Numbered from the stretch's first letter, positions 44,061 through 53,600 are shown. The stretch is 64,000 bases of DNA from Bog-473 sp963763575 (GCA_963763575.1 CAVXPD010000017.1:175608-239607), one strand, 5' to 3'. A program made the numbers and translations. Notes: a model not told the origin generated them from the letters alone.

Positions 44061-44536
44061 CCTACACGCGGGCATCCCCGCCGAGTCACCCCGGTCATCA
44101 CGTCGCGTGCGACAGCGGTCACGGCGGTCAGCACCCGTGCGGCGACGTCAGCGAGTTCGCCCGCCCTTGATTCCCGCAGCACCCTCAGCCCGTCGAGGTG
44201 ATCGGGACACGCCCCTACCCGCCAGCATCGGTCGTCCTGCGGACGAAACCAGCCGCCGGTTCAGGTCGACCGCTCGACGCACTGGGTTGCCTGCACGTTG
44301 TCGTCATCGACCATGCGCCGGCGCGCCGCCCGCCTCGGCCATGACGCCGGGGCACGGGTCGCCGGGCAGGGGTGACACGGCCCTCGTCGTCGCGCCGCGG
44401 ACAGCCCGTTCTACGACGACCGGAGCATCTCAGCGGACGTCCCCGAACTGATGCGTCAGGGTTCAGCGAAACAGGGGCAGAACGTCTCCCGGCACCCCTC
44501 GGCTCCGCTGAGCGACTCCGCCTGCTCCTCGCCGGA
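44061..44536. other. Intergenic region, nothing recognised
   Basis: About 475 bp between the ArsR gene and the glycosyltransferase end. Frames present are short and show no family motif; no strong hairpin or repeat was found. Confidence 0.4.
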
Positions 44537-46663
44537 TCACGGACGCCGGGCACGCAACTCGATCAATGACCGCACGACCTCGGCGGTGAACCGTTCGGCC
44601 AACGCCGGATCGGCGAAGTGACGTTCAGCGAATGTACGGTTGAAGGCACGCTCGGTCTCGATCTCCGGACCGCCGGCCAGGATCTCCAGAGCGTGGCCCA
44701 CGATGTCCTCGGCGTTGACATAGGTTCGGCAGTCGGGGCCAGCGACGCATCGAGCCTCGGGGCGGTCCGGAAGGATCACCGATGTGCCGGCGAACATGCC
44801 TTCCACGATCGACCTGGGCATTCCGAAAGGCACGTCGAAGCGCGAGGTATAGACGACCACAGCCGTCCGCGCCAGCAACTGGATCATCTGGTCGTGCGGT
44901 ACGTCGACCGACAGCATCACCTGCTCACCGGATTCGTAGATGAGCTGGCGGATCACCTTCGGTTCGTCCTCGAACTCGGCTGTGACTCCAGCGACGATGC
45001 GGCAGTCGACGCCCTTTTCCGACAGTTCAGCGAAGGCCTTGACCAGAGTGGGCCAGTCCTTCTTGGGAAGGCAGGCGCAGGCGGCGAGGACGATCGTGCG
45101 CTCCGAGGCGGGCTCGGGGAACGCCGAGCCCGTCGTCAGAAGCGGCACGAGCTCAAGACAGTCCCCGATGATCTCCGCGTGATGGGGGTACGCCCAAATG
45201 CCGATGCAGAGCGGATGGGCGCGCACCTGTTCGATGTCCTCGAGGGAAAAGTCGAAGGAGTGAACCCGAAGGCCGAAAGGCTTCCCGACCCGGGAGAGTG
45301 CCTCCAGCCGACTGACGGCGAATGCCGCCCAGTAGACGAGCAGGACATCGGGTTCGAACTCCCGAACTGCCTCGTCGAGATCCTTGTACATCGGTTCGGC
45401 GAGCCGCACCGGCGATGGGGACCAGCGGTCCGTGCACCAGGCCAGCAGAGCACCGTTGTCGGTGAGTGCCTTCATCTCATCGGGGATGTACGTCTCGGGC
45501 ACCAGCGGATACAGAGACGTGTAGGCCAGGACGCGCAGGGGACCCTGCCGCGCCATGCGCAATCGGATGGCCGACTCTGAGACGGCGAATTTGCCGGAAA
45601 GGCTGATCCGGTTCGGAGCCGACGTCGAGTAGTACGAAGCCACCACCGGAAGCGCCAGCGGGGCGCGCTCTTCAGTCAATCGCAGGAGCAGGTCCCAATC
45701 TCCGAGTGCTTGGAGCGACTCGTCGAACTTGGCCTCGGGAAGACTCCGCCGATGGGCGATGACCCCGAGGTCGATGAAATTCCCGAGGGCGAGCAGCGCC
45801 CGGTCGAAGGGCTCGAAGTGGAGGAAGGGCAGGTCCGCTGAGGAAGAACCCTGCCCTCGCTCGACGTCGGTGATCCGGGCCCCGTAGAGGAGCTCGAGCT
45901 CCGGGTCGCGATCGAACGCCCAGGCCACGGACTTCAGCCACAGTGACCCCATGAGGTTGTCGTCGTCCAGGTAACACACCACGTCCCCGGTCGCCGCGGC
46001 CAGCCCCTTGTTGCGAGCAGCACCGACCCCTTCGGGGAGCTGCCGCAGGGCGGTGACGCGGCTGTCCTCCGACGCAATCTGGTCGAGAAACTCCGGAGTG
46101 CCGTCGGAACTCCCATCATCAACGACGATGAGCTGCCAGTTGCCGTATTCCTGAGTCCGCACCGACTCGAGCGCGCGACGGAGCTGGTCTCGTCGGTCCC
46201 GCGTGGCGACGACAACAGTGATGCCGATCTCCTCGCTGACGTGGGCAGACTCGATCCAGGCGGTCACCGGCCCGATCCGCTCGTGGAGGGCTAGCCGCTC
46301 CCTCTCACCGTCGACGGCAACGGAGTGCGCGTCGATCGATGTCACCGCCCCGGCCAGGGCCTCGAGGGCCTGCAGACGCTCGGCGTCCGTCCGTCTGAAG
46401 ACCTCCTCGGTAGCTCGCGACTGGGCCGCAAACTCCTCTAACCGGTCGACCTGGTGCTGCAGCATCGGCATCTGCCCGGAGGATGATTCCAGAGCGGCTA
46501 GGCGCGATTCGACACTCTCGATGCGGGCGACCTGGAACTCGTCGAGACCCAGGTCGTGGCGAGCACGGGCGATCAGTGCATCCCGAGCGCCGCTCGCCCT
46601 AGAGGCGCTCCGGACGGTCCTGATTTCGTTTCGGACAGCGCTCAAAGCCCGCCGGAAACGCAT
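44537..46663 (-). CDS. Two-domain glycosyltransferase (GT2 plus GT4-like) with N-terminal coiled coil
   Basis: 708 residues. The first 140 residues are helical and coiled-coil-like. GT-A domain (about 150-385): ITVVVATRDRRDQLRRALES, LIVVDDGSSDGTPEFL and the metal-binding CYLDDDN. The rest (about 395-708) is a GT-B, GT4-like half: LRVLAYTSLYPLVPETYIPD, CACLPKKDWPTLVKAFAELS and the end motif VVYTSRFDVPFGMPRSIVEG MF with the E-x7-E region replaced by GMPRSIVEG. Likely transfers two sugars in surface glycan synthesis. No transmembrane helix; peripheral. Its gene is solitary, close to other envelope genes. Confidence 0.85.
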   Translation of the reverse strand: MRFRRALSAVRNEIRTVRSASRASGARDALIARARHDLGLDEFQVARIESVESRLAALESSSGQMPMLQHQVDRLEEFAAQSRATEEVFRRTDAERLQALEALAGAVTSIDAHSVAVDGERERLALHERIGPVTAWIESAHVSEEIGITVVVATRDRRDQLRRALESVRTQEYGNWQLIVVDDGSSDGTPEFLDQIASEDSRVTALRQLPEGVGAARNKGLAAATGDVVCYLDDDNLMGSLWLKSVAWAFDRDPELELLYGARITDVERGQGSSSADLPFLHFEPFDRALLALGNFIDLGVIAHRRSLPEAKFDESLQALGDWDLLLRLTEERAPLALPVVASYYSTSAPNRISLSGKFAVSESAIRLRMARQGPLRVLAYTSLYPLVPETYIPDEMKALTDNGALLAWCTDRWSPSPVRLAEPMYKDLDEAVREFEPDVLLVYWAAFAVSRLEALSRVGKPFGLRVHSFDFSLEDIEQVRAHPLCIGIWAYPHHAEIIGDCLELVPLLTTGSAFPEPASERTIVLAACACLPKKDWPTLVKAFAELSEKGVDCRIVAGVTAEFEDEPKVIRQLIYESGEQVMLSVDVPHDQMIQLLARTAVVVYTSRFDVPFGMPRSIVEGMFAGTSVILPDRPEARCVAGPDCRTYVNAEDIVGHALEILAGGPEIETERAFNRTFAERHFADPALAERFTAEVVRSLIELRARRP

Positions 46664-46914
46664 GTCCTCTCCTCGCGTCCGTCCCGCTGCGGCAGGTTAG
46701 CGGACTCCCCCTCGCTCTAGTCGGACAGTTGAGACAACCGGTGCAGCCGCCTCTCCGTCGACAGTTCGCGTTCCTCGGAATGACTATGAGGCCCGTGGCA
46801 TGAGTGGCGATCACCTCAAGCCCGAGGCCAAACCGCGACTTCGCTCGGACGAATCGACACCTAACATTCGGCCCCCTGGCGCTATTACCTTCACCGATCC
46901 ACGAGGAGGCGCTG

Positions 46915-47880
46915 ATGACACTCATGCACGCGGCAGTCGTCACGTCCTTCGAAGATCCACCGCACTATGAAGAGTTCGACGTGCCCGTGCCAGGTGAGAA
47001 CCAAGTGCTCGTGGACGTGTTGGCCGTCGGCCTACACCCTCGTGTGCGCTCGGGCGCGGCCGGCAGGCACTACGCGAGCACCGGGCAGCTTCCTCTGATT
47101 CCCGGCGTGGATGGAGTCGGGCAAATGGCCGACGGAACGCGGGTCTACTTCGTTGCCGACGACGAGCTGCCCGGCCCCATGGCCGAGAAGGCCCTCGTGG
47201 ACACACGCCGAATGGTTCGGCTGTCGCAAGGAAGCGACGCCGTGAAGGTCGCGGCGGCAATGAATCCGGCGATGTCATCGTGGGTCGCGCTGCGTCGCCG
47301 CGTGCCCATCGAGGACGGACAGGGCGTGTTGGTTCTCGGAGCGACCGGCAACGCCGGGACGATGGCCGTGCGGGTCGCGAAGCGGCTGGGAGCAGGGCGC
47401 GTGGTGGGTGCCGGGCGCGACATCGAACGTCTCAGTGCGCTCATCGATGTTGGCGCCGACGAGACCGTGCAACTCTCCGAGGACACCGAGGCGACGGCAC
47501 GGGCGCTGGGTACGGCCGCGGCCGAAGTCGACGTCGTCCTCGATTATCTGTGGGGCGAGCCTGCCGAGAAGGCCATCATGGCCCTCTTGCGAGCCCGATC
47601 AGATCGCAGCCGGGAGCTCAACTGGATTCAGATCGGTGCCATGGCCGGACCGACATTGGAGTTGCCCTCTGTGGCCTTGCGATCGGCGAACTTGCGAATC
47701 CAAGGAGTCGGTCAAGGGGCAATCTCGGCCCGGAGCTATCTGGCCGAGTTGCCCTCATTGATCGAGGAGATCGACTCGGGCGCGCTCGACGTCACGGTTC
47801 GCCCCGTTCCCCTCCGAGAGATCGAGGGCGTTTGGACCGAAGCAGGCATGCCTGGTGAACGAATCGTGGTCGTGCCTTAG
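46915..47880 (+). CDS. Quinone oxidoreductase-like MDR family protein (zinc-independent)
   Basis: 321 residues from ATG 46915 with GAGGAGG before it. N-terminal GroES-like part (FEDPPHYEEFDVPVPGENQV, LPLIPGVDGVGQMADGTRVY) without the catalytic zinc Cys/His set, then the Rossmann site VLVLGATGNAGTMAVRVAKR and VGAGRDIERLSALIDVGADE. Member of the medium-chain dehydrogenase/reductase superfamily, NADPH-type by the loop after the second strand (AGRD). Substrate likely a quinone or enal. Confidence 0.85.
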   Translation: MTLMHAAVVTSFEDPPHYEEFDVPVPGENQVLVDVLAVGLHPRVRSGAAGRHYASTGQLPLIPGVDGVGQMADGTRVYFVADDELPGPMAEKALVDTRRMVRLSQGSDAVKVAAAMNPAMSSWVALRRRVPIEDGQGVLVLGATGNAGTMAVRVAKRLGAGRVVGAGRDIERLSALIDVGADETVQLSEDTEATARALGTAAAEVDVVLDYLWGEPAEKAIMALLRARSDRSRELNWIQIGAMAGPTLELPSVALRSANLRIQGVGQGAISARSYLAELPSLIEEIDSGALDVTVRPVPLREIEGVWTEAGMPGERIVVVP

Positions 47881-47979
47881 GAACGGCCCCGGCCTGGTCC
47901 AATCGATTGGCACTCGGCACTTCGCCCATGTCGCAGGCCCGGTGTTGAATCGGAGACGGCCTCCGCGACGCCATGCGGC

Positions 47980-48204
47980 ATGGATCTCACGGTCAAGGGG
48001 CAACGTACCTGGCTTCGTTTCCAACAGCCCGCTAGCCCACAATCTGGTCTGTGTATCGTCCGTCAGCCGGTCATTGCTGATGGCAACGTTCCTGCGGCCG
48101 GGAGGACATTCTCTGGCGATTTCCCGGGGGTGTTCACGTATTCGCCCATCGGTCCAGTCAACCTCACCGCCAGCACATCGAACGGGAAGTTGTCGCCCCT
48201 TTAG
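47980..48204 (+). CDS. Short hypothetical frame covering duplicated element B
   Basis: 74 residues with ATG at 47980 and TAG at 48204. The C-terminal half AAGRTFSGDFPGVFTYSPIG matches the second reading frame of element A (27.8 kb). The two loci align end to end apart from small indels, so this was likely a coding segment. Family unknown, no signal peptide. May be a fragment of a larger gene. Confidence 0.3.
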   Translation: MDLTVKGQRTWLRFQQPASPQSGLCIVRQPVIADGNVPAAGRTFSGDFPGVFTYSPIGPVNLTASTSNGKLSPL

Positions 48205-48301
48205 GTACCACGATGACGGTTCGACTGGCAGAAGAGTGAGTCCAAAGTGACAACCGCAGTCTTTTGACCGATCTCGGAGTGACTGTGACGGAATCCGCCA
48301 C
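48061..48301 (+). repeat. Duplicated element, copy B (related to 27785-28020, opposite strand)
   Basis: About 241 bp that aligns end to end with element A. Contains FTYSPI frame to 48204, then AGGTACCACG and ATG 48213. The mini-frame after it has TGA (48237-48239) where copy A has TGG, then continues open in the same frame into the methyltransferase gene: VTVTESATNSPR. Confidence 0.65.
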
Positions 48302-48419
48302 CAATTCGCCTCGAATGGGAACGTCCCCGAACACCGCGTCAGTCACTCGGCTTCCCTTGGTCGTCCGCGTTCGGCGGCTACCCTCCTTGTGCAATGTTCG
48401 AATCGGGGGGTCTTTAAGC

Positions 48420-49121
48420 ATGGAGACACAATCCACCATGGACGAACGCCTGGCCTGGGTCGATCGGGTTATCGCCGTTCCTCCCCGGGTGCACTCAACT
48501 TCGCCCGATGGGACGGTATGGAACACTGAGGCAAGTTGCTATCGATTCTTGGCCAGAGAGGTCAAGCGCGGCTCTCGTACCCTCGAGACTGGCGCCGGCA
48601 TGTCCACGGTGCTCTTTGCTGCGTGGGAGTGCGATCACCTTGCCGTCGTCCCTTTCGCGAGCGAGGCCGACGCCGTCGAGCGTTACTGTGACGAACAGAA
48701 CATTGCCCGCCAATCCCTCGCGTTCGACATCCGACCATCTGAGGTGGCCCTCCCCACGCTTGCGGGGGGCGAGAGACTGGATTTGGTGTTCGTGGATGGT
48801 TGCCATGGCTTCCCGTCGCCAATCATCGACTGGTTCTACGGCGCCGGTCTCCTTCGAAAAGGAGGAGTCGTCGTGTTCGACGACGTGCAGCTGCCGCAGG
48901 TGAATGTCCTCTTGGAGACCTTCGTCGAACCCGATCCCCGCTGGGAGCGGGTGGCCAGCACGAGCAAATGGAGGGCCTTCCGTCGCCTGTCGGAAGGGCC
49001 CCTCGGGGAAGAGTGGTTCGATCAGCCGTTTTTTCCCTCACCCCCACCGGGGTTTATGCGACAGGCCAGAGATCTCGTACCACTGAGCATCAAGAAGCGC
49101 TTGCGCCGTTCCTCGAGCTGA
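48420..49121 (+). CDS. Class I SAM-dependent methyltransferase
   Basis: 233 residues from ATG 48420; the frame is open farther upstream through the repeat but that part is not conserved. SAM site TLETGAGMSTVLFAAWECDH (motif I variant with TGAGMS) and VFVDGCHGFPSPIIDWFYGA, a Methyltransf_24-like catalytic segment, then GVVVFDDVQLPQVNVLLETF. Such proteins often modify sugars or lipids of the envelope. Neighbouring glycosyltransferase and transport genes agree, but substrate is unknown. Confidence 0.75.
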   Translation: METQSTMDERLAWVDRVIAVPPRVHSTSPDGTVWNTEASCYRFLAREVKRGSRTLETGAGMSTVLFAAWECDHLAVVPFASEADAVERYCDEQNIARQSLAFDIRPSEVALPTLAGGERLDLVFVDGCHGFPSPIIDWFYGAGLLRKGGVVVFDDVQLPQVNVLLETFVEPDPRWERVASTSKWRAFRRLSEGPLGEEWFDQPFFPSPPPGFMRQARDLVPLSIKKRLRRSSS

Positions 49122-49323
49122 CCGCGCCGGTCTCGCGGCATCTGCCTTGCGAACCGGGTGGCCGTTCAAAGGGACCGCGAAGCACATCCTTGTCGTGCGA
49201 GCTCGATGAGATGGTCCCAGTTCCGGATTGAGCGGCACCCTGCAACATCTCTTACCCGTTCCGAAGAACCGTGTCGGCGATGCTCACAGTGAGCCCGCCA
49301 GGTCCTCAAGAGCCGGTCTCAGC

Positions 49324-49455
49324 TCATTTCGGATACGCGCCTCGTCGTGCCCTGAAGGCCCTCGAGATCAATGACCGTCTCGTGGAACCGGTCCACAAGC
49401 AGGTGGCGAGCCGTCGTCTTCGGATTGGGCACCAGGCGGGACAAAGAGGGGCGGG
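49324..49455 (-). pseudogene. Unidentified C-terminal gene fragment
   Basis: Minus frame LSRLVPNPKTTARHLLVDRF and HETVIDLEGLQGTTRRVSEM to the stop at 49324 has clear third-position GC bias, so it is coding in origin, but it has no start and no recognisable family. The rest of 49122-49493 holds nothing I can name. It lies just downstream of the penicillin-binding protein gene. Confidence 0.35.
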
Positions 49456-49493
49456 TAGGCCGAGAAACCGTCGGCCGAGACGGGCCGCCCGCT

Positions 49494-51071
49494 CTAGTGC
49501 GAGTACACGGACAGCGGCGGCGCCTGCACCGTGCACGGCTGCTGCACCGAGCCCGCCGGCAGCGCCTGCTGCATCATGTAGTCCATGATCGGCCCGGCGA
49601 CGCTGGCGCCGTCCGAGCCCTTGTATTGGAACGGCACCACGACTGCGATCGCCACCTGCGGGTTGTTGGCGGGGGCGAAGCCGATCATCCAGTCGTGGTT
49701 GACGTTCAGTCCCGTCTGGGCCGTGCCCGTCTTGACTGCCGCGCACAGATAGCCGGGGAAGCCGACGCCGGCTGCGGTCGCACCGGGCTGGGTGATCACC
49801 CCCTCCATCAACGCCGTCACCGACTGGGCCGCCGTCGCCGAAGCCACGTGCTGGTACACGGTAGGCGTGTAGGACTTGACCAACGCGCCCCGCGAGTCGT
49901 TGATGGACGACATGACGTGCGGGGTCATGAGGCTGCCGCCGTTGGCGATGCCCGCGGCCACCATCGCGTTCTGCAGCGCCGTGTCCTGGACCGTTTCCTG
50001 CCCGATGGCGGTGTAGGCCTGGAAGGCCTGCGAATCGGCCGGTAATGCCTGCAGCGTCGACGGCACCACGCCGCCCACTGGCTGTTGCGTGTTGGACGGC
50101 AGATCGATCGGCGGCTGGGAGTTGACGCCGAACAGCTCGGCCTGCTGGCGCAATGTCGCCACGCCCTCTTGAATGCCGAGCTCGCCGTAGCCGGGGTCGC
50201 ACGACTGGGGCAGCATGATGGTCATCGTCCCGCCACACGGGGCACCGCTGTCGCTGTGCAGCTGCTGGTTCGAGTCGCTGAACGACAGGGCCGCGCTCGG
50301 CGGATAGTCGAACCCCGCCAGGGACGGCTTGAGGTTGTAGGCCGCGGTGGACGTCACCACCTTCATGGTGGAGCCGGGAAAGAACGTCTCGCCGGTGGCG
50401 AGTGGGCGGAGCGGATAGAAGCCCTCGGGATCCTTGGTCGTGTAGCTGAGATACGCCAGGTGCTCGGTCGACAGCGACGTGCTCACCAAGACGTTGGGGT
50501 CATAGTTCGGGCTGGAGTACATCGCGAGCACGGCCCCTGTCTTGGGATCGAGCACGACGATCGCCCCGTCTTTGTTGGCGCCGGGCGGCATCGTCGAGAG
50601 GGCGTACTGCGCCGCCTGCTGGAGCTTGGGCTCGATCGTCAGGGTGACGTTGTCGGTCGTGGTCGGAAGTTTCTCCCGGAAGATGATCTGGCTCAGGGTC
50701 TGGGGCGCCTGCGTGTGGATCCCGAGGTAGGAGTTGTAATAGTTCTCGACCCCGGTCTGCGCGCCGTTCAGCACCGAGTCGTACCCGGTGATGCCCGAAT
50801 AGAGCGCCCCCTGCGGGTACTGGCGGACGTAGTTGTAGCCGTAGCCCGACTGCTCCGACTTCGGCGTCGGCACTGATTGCGCCAGCACCGTCCCGTCCGA
50901 GGCCAGGATCTCCCCTCGGGCGTTATTGGCGGCCAAGGCGCTGACGCGAGGGTTGTACGGGGAGGTCTCGAGGGCCTTGGCTTTCACCAGCTGGATGTTC
51001 ACCAGCTGCGCCACGACCAGACCCAAGCAGGCCACCATGATGACGCCGAGCCACCGGATGCGACGGCCCAT
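49494..51071 (-). CDS. Penicillin-binding protein, class B transpeptidase (PbpA-like)
   Basis: 525 residues. One N-terminal helix (LGVIMVACLGLVVAQLVNIQ) anchors it outside-facing, then a dimerisation-like domain with RGEILASDGTVLAQSV, and the transpeptidase: S234-T-M-K237 (S-x-x-K), S290-C-D292 (normally S-x-N), K447-T-G449 (K-T-G). The missing Asn in the second motif is unusual. Role: D,D-transpeptidation of peptidoglycan in elongation or spore/cell-shape. Divergent from the propeller protein. Confidence 0.9.
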   Translation of the reverse strand: MGRRIRWLGVIMVACLGLVVAQLVNIQLVKAKALETSPYNPRVSALAANNARGEILASDGTVLAQSVPTPKSEQSGYGYNYVRQYPQGALYSGITGYDSVLNGAQTGVENYYNSYLGIHTQAPQTLSQIIFREKLPTTTDNVTLTIEPKLQQAAQYALSTMPPGANKDGAIVVLDPKTGAVLAMYSSPNYDPNVLVSTSLSTEHLAYLSYTTKDPEGFYPLRPLATGETFFPGSTMKVVTSTAAYNLKPSLAGFDYPPSAALSFSDSNQQLHSDSGAPCGGTMTIMLPQSCDPGYGELGIQEGVATLRQQAELFGVNSQPPIDLPSNTQQPVGGVVPSTLQALPADSQAFQAYTAIGQETVQDTALQNAMVAAGIANGGSLMTPHVMSSINDSRGALVKSYTPTVYQHVASATAAQSVTALMEGVITQPGATAAGVGFPGYLCAAVKTGTAQTGLNVNHDWMIGFAPANNPQVAIAVVVPFQYKGSDGASVAGPIMDYMMQQALPAGSVQQPCTVQAPPLSVYSH

Positions 51072-51263
51072 CAGCCCACCGGACGCATCGTCGAGGATCC
51101 GGTCACGCCGCAGATGGTAGGCGGCACGCCTCCCGCGCGGGCGTCATGGCCCCCTTCTCGAACCCCCGCTGCACCCTGCTCCGCCCCAGGCCAACACGCA
51201 CCACACATCGGTACCCCAGAGCGTGTCCACCACGACGACACCGGGCGGCCACACTGTGAGCGC

Positions 51264-53600
51264 ATGCGCGGGAATCCGTTCGGCACGAGCCGCCGTGGCG
51301 CCGATGAACCGACCGTGCCCGATCTCCTCCGGGTCCGCCGCGCGCCACTTGATCATCTCGCCGCCGTCGCCGTCGGACTGGCGGCCGCCCTGCCTCTGCT
51401 CGCCGCCCTCACGGCGGCCTCCAACGGTTCCGCCTCGGCCGTCACGGCGGGCTTCACCGTGAACCAGACGTGGGCGCAGGGGTTGCCCGACGCCGGCAGC
51501 CCGATCGCGCTGTCCTCACCGAACGTCGCCAACCTCGACGGGCAGCCCTCGGTGGTCGTGGGCGACCGCTCCGGAAGGGTGTGGGCCTTCCACCTCTCCA
51601 ACGGGCACGGTGTCGCGGGGTGGCCCTACAACGCCGGCGCGCCCGTCGACTCGTCGCCTTCCGTCGCGCCGCTCAACGCGAACGGGCTCGACACGGTCTA
51701 CGTCGGGAGCGGCAACGTGCTCACCCCGAGCGTAGGCGGGTACCAGGCCATCTCGCCCGGAGGCGGCGACCAGTGGTTCGTTCCGGCCATCAACCCCGCG
51801 ACCGACGGGTCTTCGGACTCCGCGGTCGCGGCGGGTCTCACCGTCGGCGACTACGCCGGCGCCTACGGCGTGGAGGCCGGTTCGCTGGGGCAGAACACGT
51901 ACGCCCTCGCCGCGACGAACGGCGCCGTCCTGGGCGGGTTCCCCTGGTTCTCCGCCGACTCGGTGTTCTCGACTGCGGCGGCGGCCGACCTCTACGCCGA
52001 CGGCAACACCGAGATCATCAGCGGCGGCGACTCGACGGCGGGCTCCGCCTACGGCCAGACGTACGCGAACGGGGGCCACCTCCGGATCCTCGCCAGCAGC
52101 GGGACCACCGGCACCGGATCCCCGGCCGGCGGGCTCATCTGCCAGTACGACACGAACCAGAACATCGACCGCTCCTCGCCGGCCGTCGGAGAATTCCTTC
52201 CGGGCGGCGCGGTGGGGATCGCCATCGGGGACGGCAGCTTCTACCCGGGAGCCACCGACTCCGACAAGGTGTTCGCCCTCACGACCGGCTGCGGCCTCGC
52301 CTGGAGTGACGTCCTCGACGGGATCACGGCGGACTCCCCGGCGCTGGCCAACGTGCAGGGCAACGGGCAGCTCGACGTCGTGGAGGGCACCCAGGCCGGG
52401 ACCGTCTACGTCCTCAACGGCGCGAACGGCGGCGTCATCTGGGCGGCGCCCGCAACCGGCGAGGTCATCGGGTCGCCCGTCACGGCCGACCTCTCCGGGC
52501 GCGGGTACCAGGACGTCATCGTCCCCACCACCAACGGGATCGACGTCTACGACGGGCAGTCCGGCATCATGGTGACGACGCTCGCGGCTGGGTACGCCTT
52601 CCAGAACTCGCCCCTCGTGAGCGACGACCCCGACGGCCACATCGGGATCACCGGTGCGGGCTACGTGGACCAGGGGGGCACCGCAGTCGGGACCGTCATC
52701 CACTGGGAGATCGGCACCACCGCCGGGTCGGGGTCCTCGGTGAACGAGTCGGGCGCCTGGCCGCAGTTCCACCACGACCCGCAGCTGACCGGGGACGCGG
52801 GGACGCCGCCGCCCCCTCCGCTCGAGGTGCCCTGCAACGCGCCGCGCGGCGGTCCCCATGGCTACATCCTCTCGGCGTCCGACGGGGGCGTCTTCGACTT
52901 CGGCAACATCCCCTTCTGCGGCTCGACGGGCGGCATCCACCTCAACCAGCCGGTGGTGGGCACGGCGCTCACCCGCGACGGCGGCGGCTACTGGGAGGTC
53001 GCCGCGGACGGCGGGCTCTTCGCGTTCGGTGACGCACCGTTCTTCGGGAGCATGGGTGGCACCCCCCTCAACCAACGCGTCGTCGGCATGGCGGCCACCC
53101 CCGACGGACGGGGGTACTGGGAGGTCGCCGCGGACGGCGGCATCTTCTCCTTCGGCGACGCGCAGTTCTACGGCTCGACCGGCGCCATCCACCTGAACCA
53201 GCCCATCGCGGGCATGGCGCCCACTGCCGACGGCCGCGGGTACTGGCTCGTGGCGTCGGACGGCGGGGTCTTCGCCTTCGGCGACGCGGCGTTCCACGGC
53301 TCGATGGGCGGCCAGCACTTGAACTCGCCCGTGGTCGGCATGGCGGCCGATCCGGCCACCGGCGGCTACTGGGAGGTCGCGGGCGACGGCGGGGTCTTCT
53401 CCTTCGGCGCGCCGTTCTACGGCTCGACCGGCAACCTGCGCCTCAACGCGCCCATCGTTGGCATGCAAGCTGCGCAGGACGGAGCGGGCTACCTCTTCGT
53501 CGCGAGCGACGGCGGCATGTTCTGTTACAACGCGGAGTTCTTCGGCTCCATGAGCGGGCATCCCCTCAACAAGCCGGTGGTCGCCATGGCCGGGAACTGA
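51264..53600 (+). CDS. Secreted FG-GAP-like propeller protein with six C-terminal GYWxVAxDGG repeats
   Basis: 778 residues from ATG 51264. A basic start and a hydrophobic run (LAAVAVGLAAALPLLAALTA, about 33-52) act as signal/anchor. Residues about 60-510 are propeller-like blades (VANLDGQPSVVVGDRSGRVW, VTADLSGRGYQDVIVPTTNG). After a Pro-rich spacer (PPPPPLEVPCN) come six ~41-residue repeats of the form GYWEVAADGGIFSFGDAQFY G-S-x-G-x-x-x-L-N-x-P-V-V-G-M. This repeat type is abundant in Acidimicrobiia surface proteins. Likely cell-wall or extracellular adhesion/enzymatic scaffold; function unknown. Confidence 0.85.
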   Translation: MRGNPFGTSRRGADEPTVPDLLRVRRAPLDHLAAVAVGLAAALPLLAALTAASNGSASAVTAGFTVNQTWAQGLPDAGSPIALSSPNVANLDGQPSVVVGDRSGRVWAFHLSNGHGVAGWPYNAGAPVDSSPSVAPLNANGLDTVYVGSGNVLTPSVGGYQAISPGGGDQWFVPAINPATDGSSDSAVAAGLTVGDYAGAYGVEAGSLGQNTYALAATNGAVLGGFPWFSADSVFSTAAAADLYADGNTEIISGGDSTAGSAYGQTYANGGHLRILASSGTTGTGSPAGGLICQYDTNQNIDRSSPAVGEFLPGGAVGIAIGDGSFYPGATDSDKVFALTTGCGLAWSDVLDGITADSPALANVQGNGQLDVVEGTQAGTVYVLNGANGGVIWAAPATGEVIGSPVTADLSGRGYQDVIVPTTNGIDVYDGQSGIMVTTLAAGYAFQNSPLVSDDPDGHIGITGAGYVDQGGTAVGTVIHWEIGTTAGSGSSVNESGAWPQFHHDPQLTGDAGTPPPPPLEVPCNAPRGGPHGYILSASDGGVFDFGNIPFCGSTGGIHLNQPVVGTALTRDGGGYWEVAADGGLFAFGDAPFFGSMGGTPLNQRVVGMAATPDGRGYWEVAADGGIFSFGDAQFYGSTGAIHLNQPIAGMAPTADGRGYWLVASDGGVFAFGDAAFHGSMGGQHLNSPVVGMAADPATGGYWEVAGDGGVFSFGAPFYGSTGNLRLNAPIVGMQAAQDGAGYLFVASDGGMFCYNAEFFGSMSGHPLNKPVVAMAGN

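Noticed and set aside
51516..53561. 681-residue open frame antisense to the propeller/repeat protein
   Set aside because: It mirrors the repeats of the real gene, is Arg/Val/Ala-rich without family motifs, and arises because high-GC codons lack stops on the other strand.
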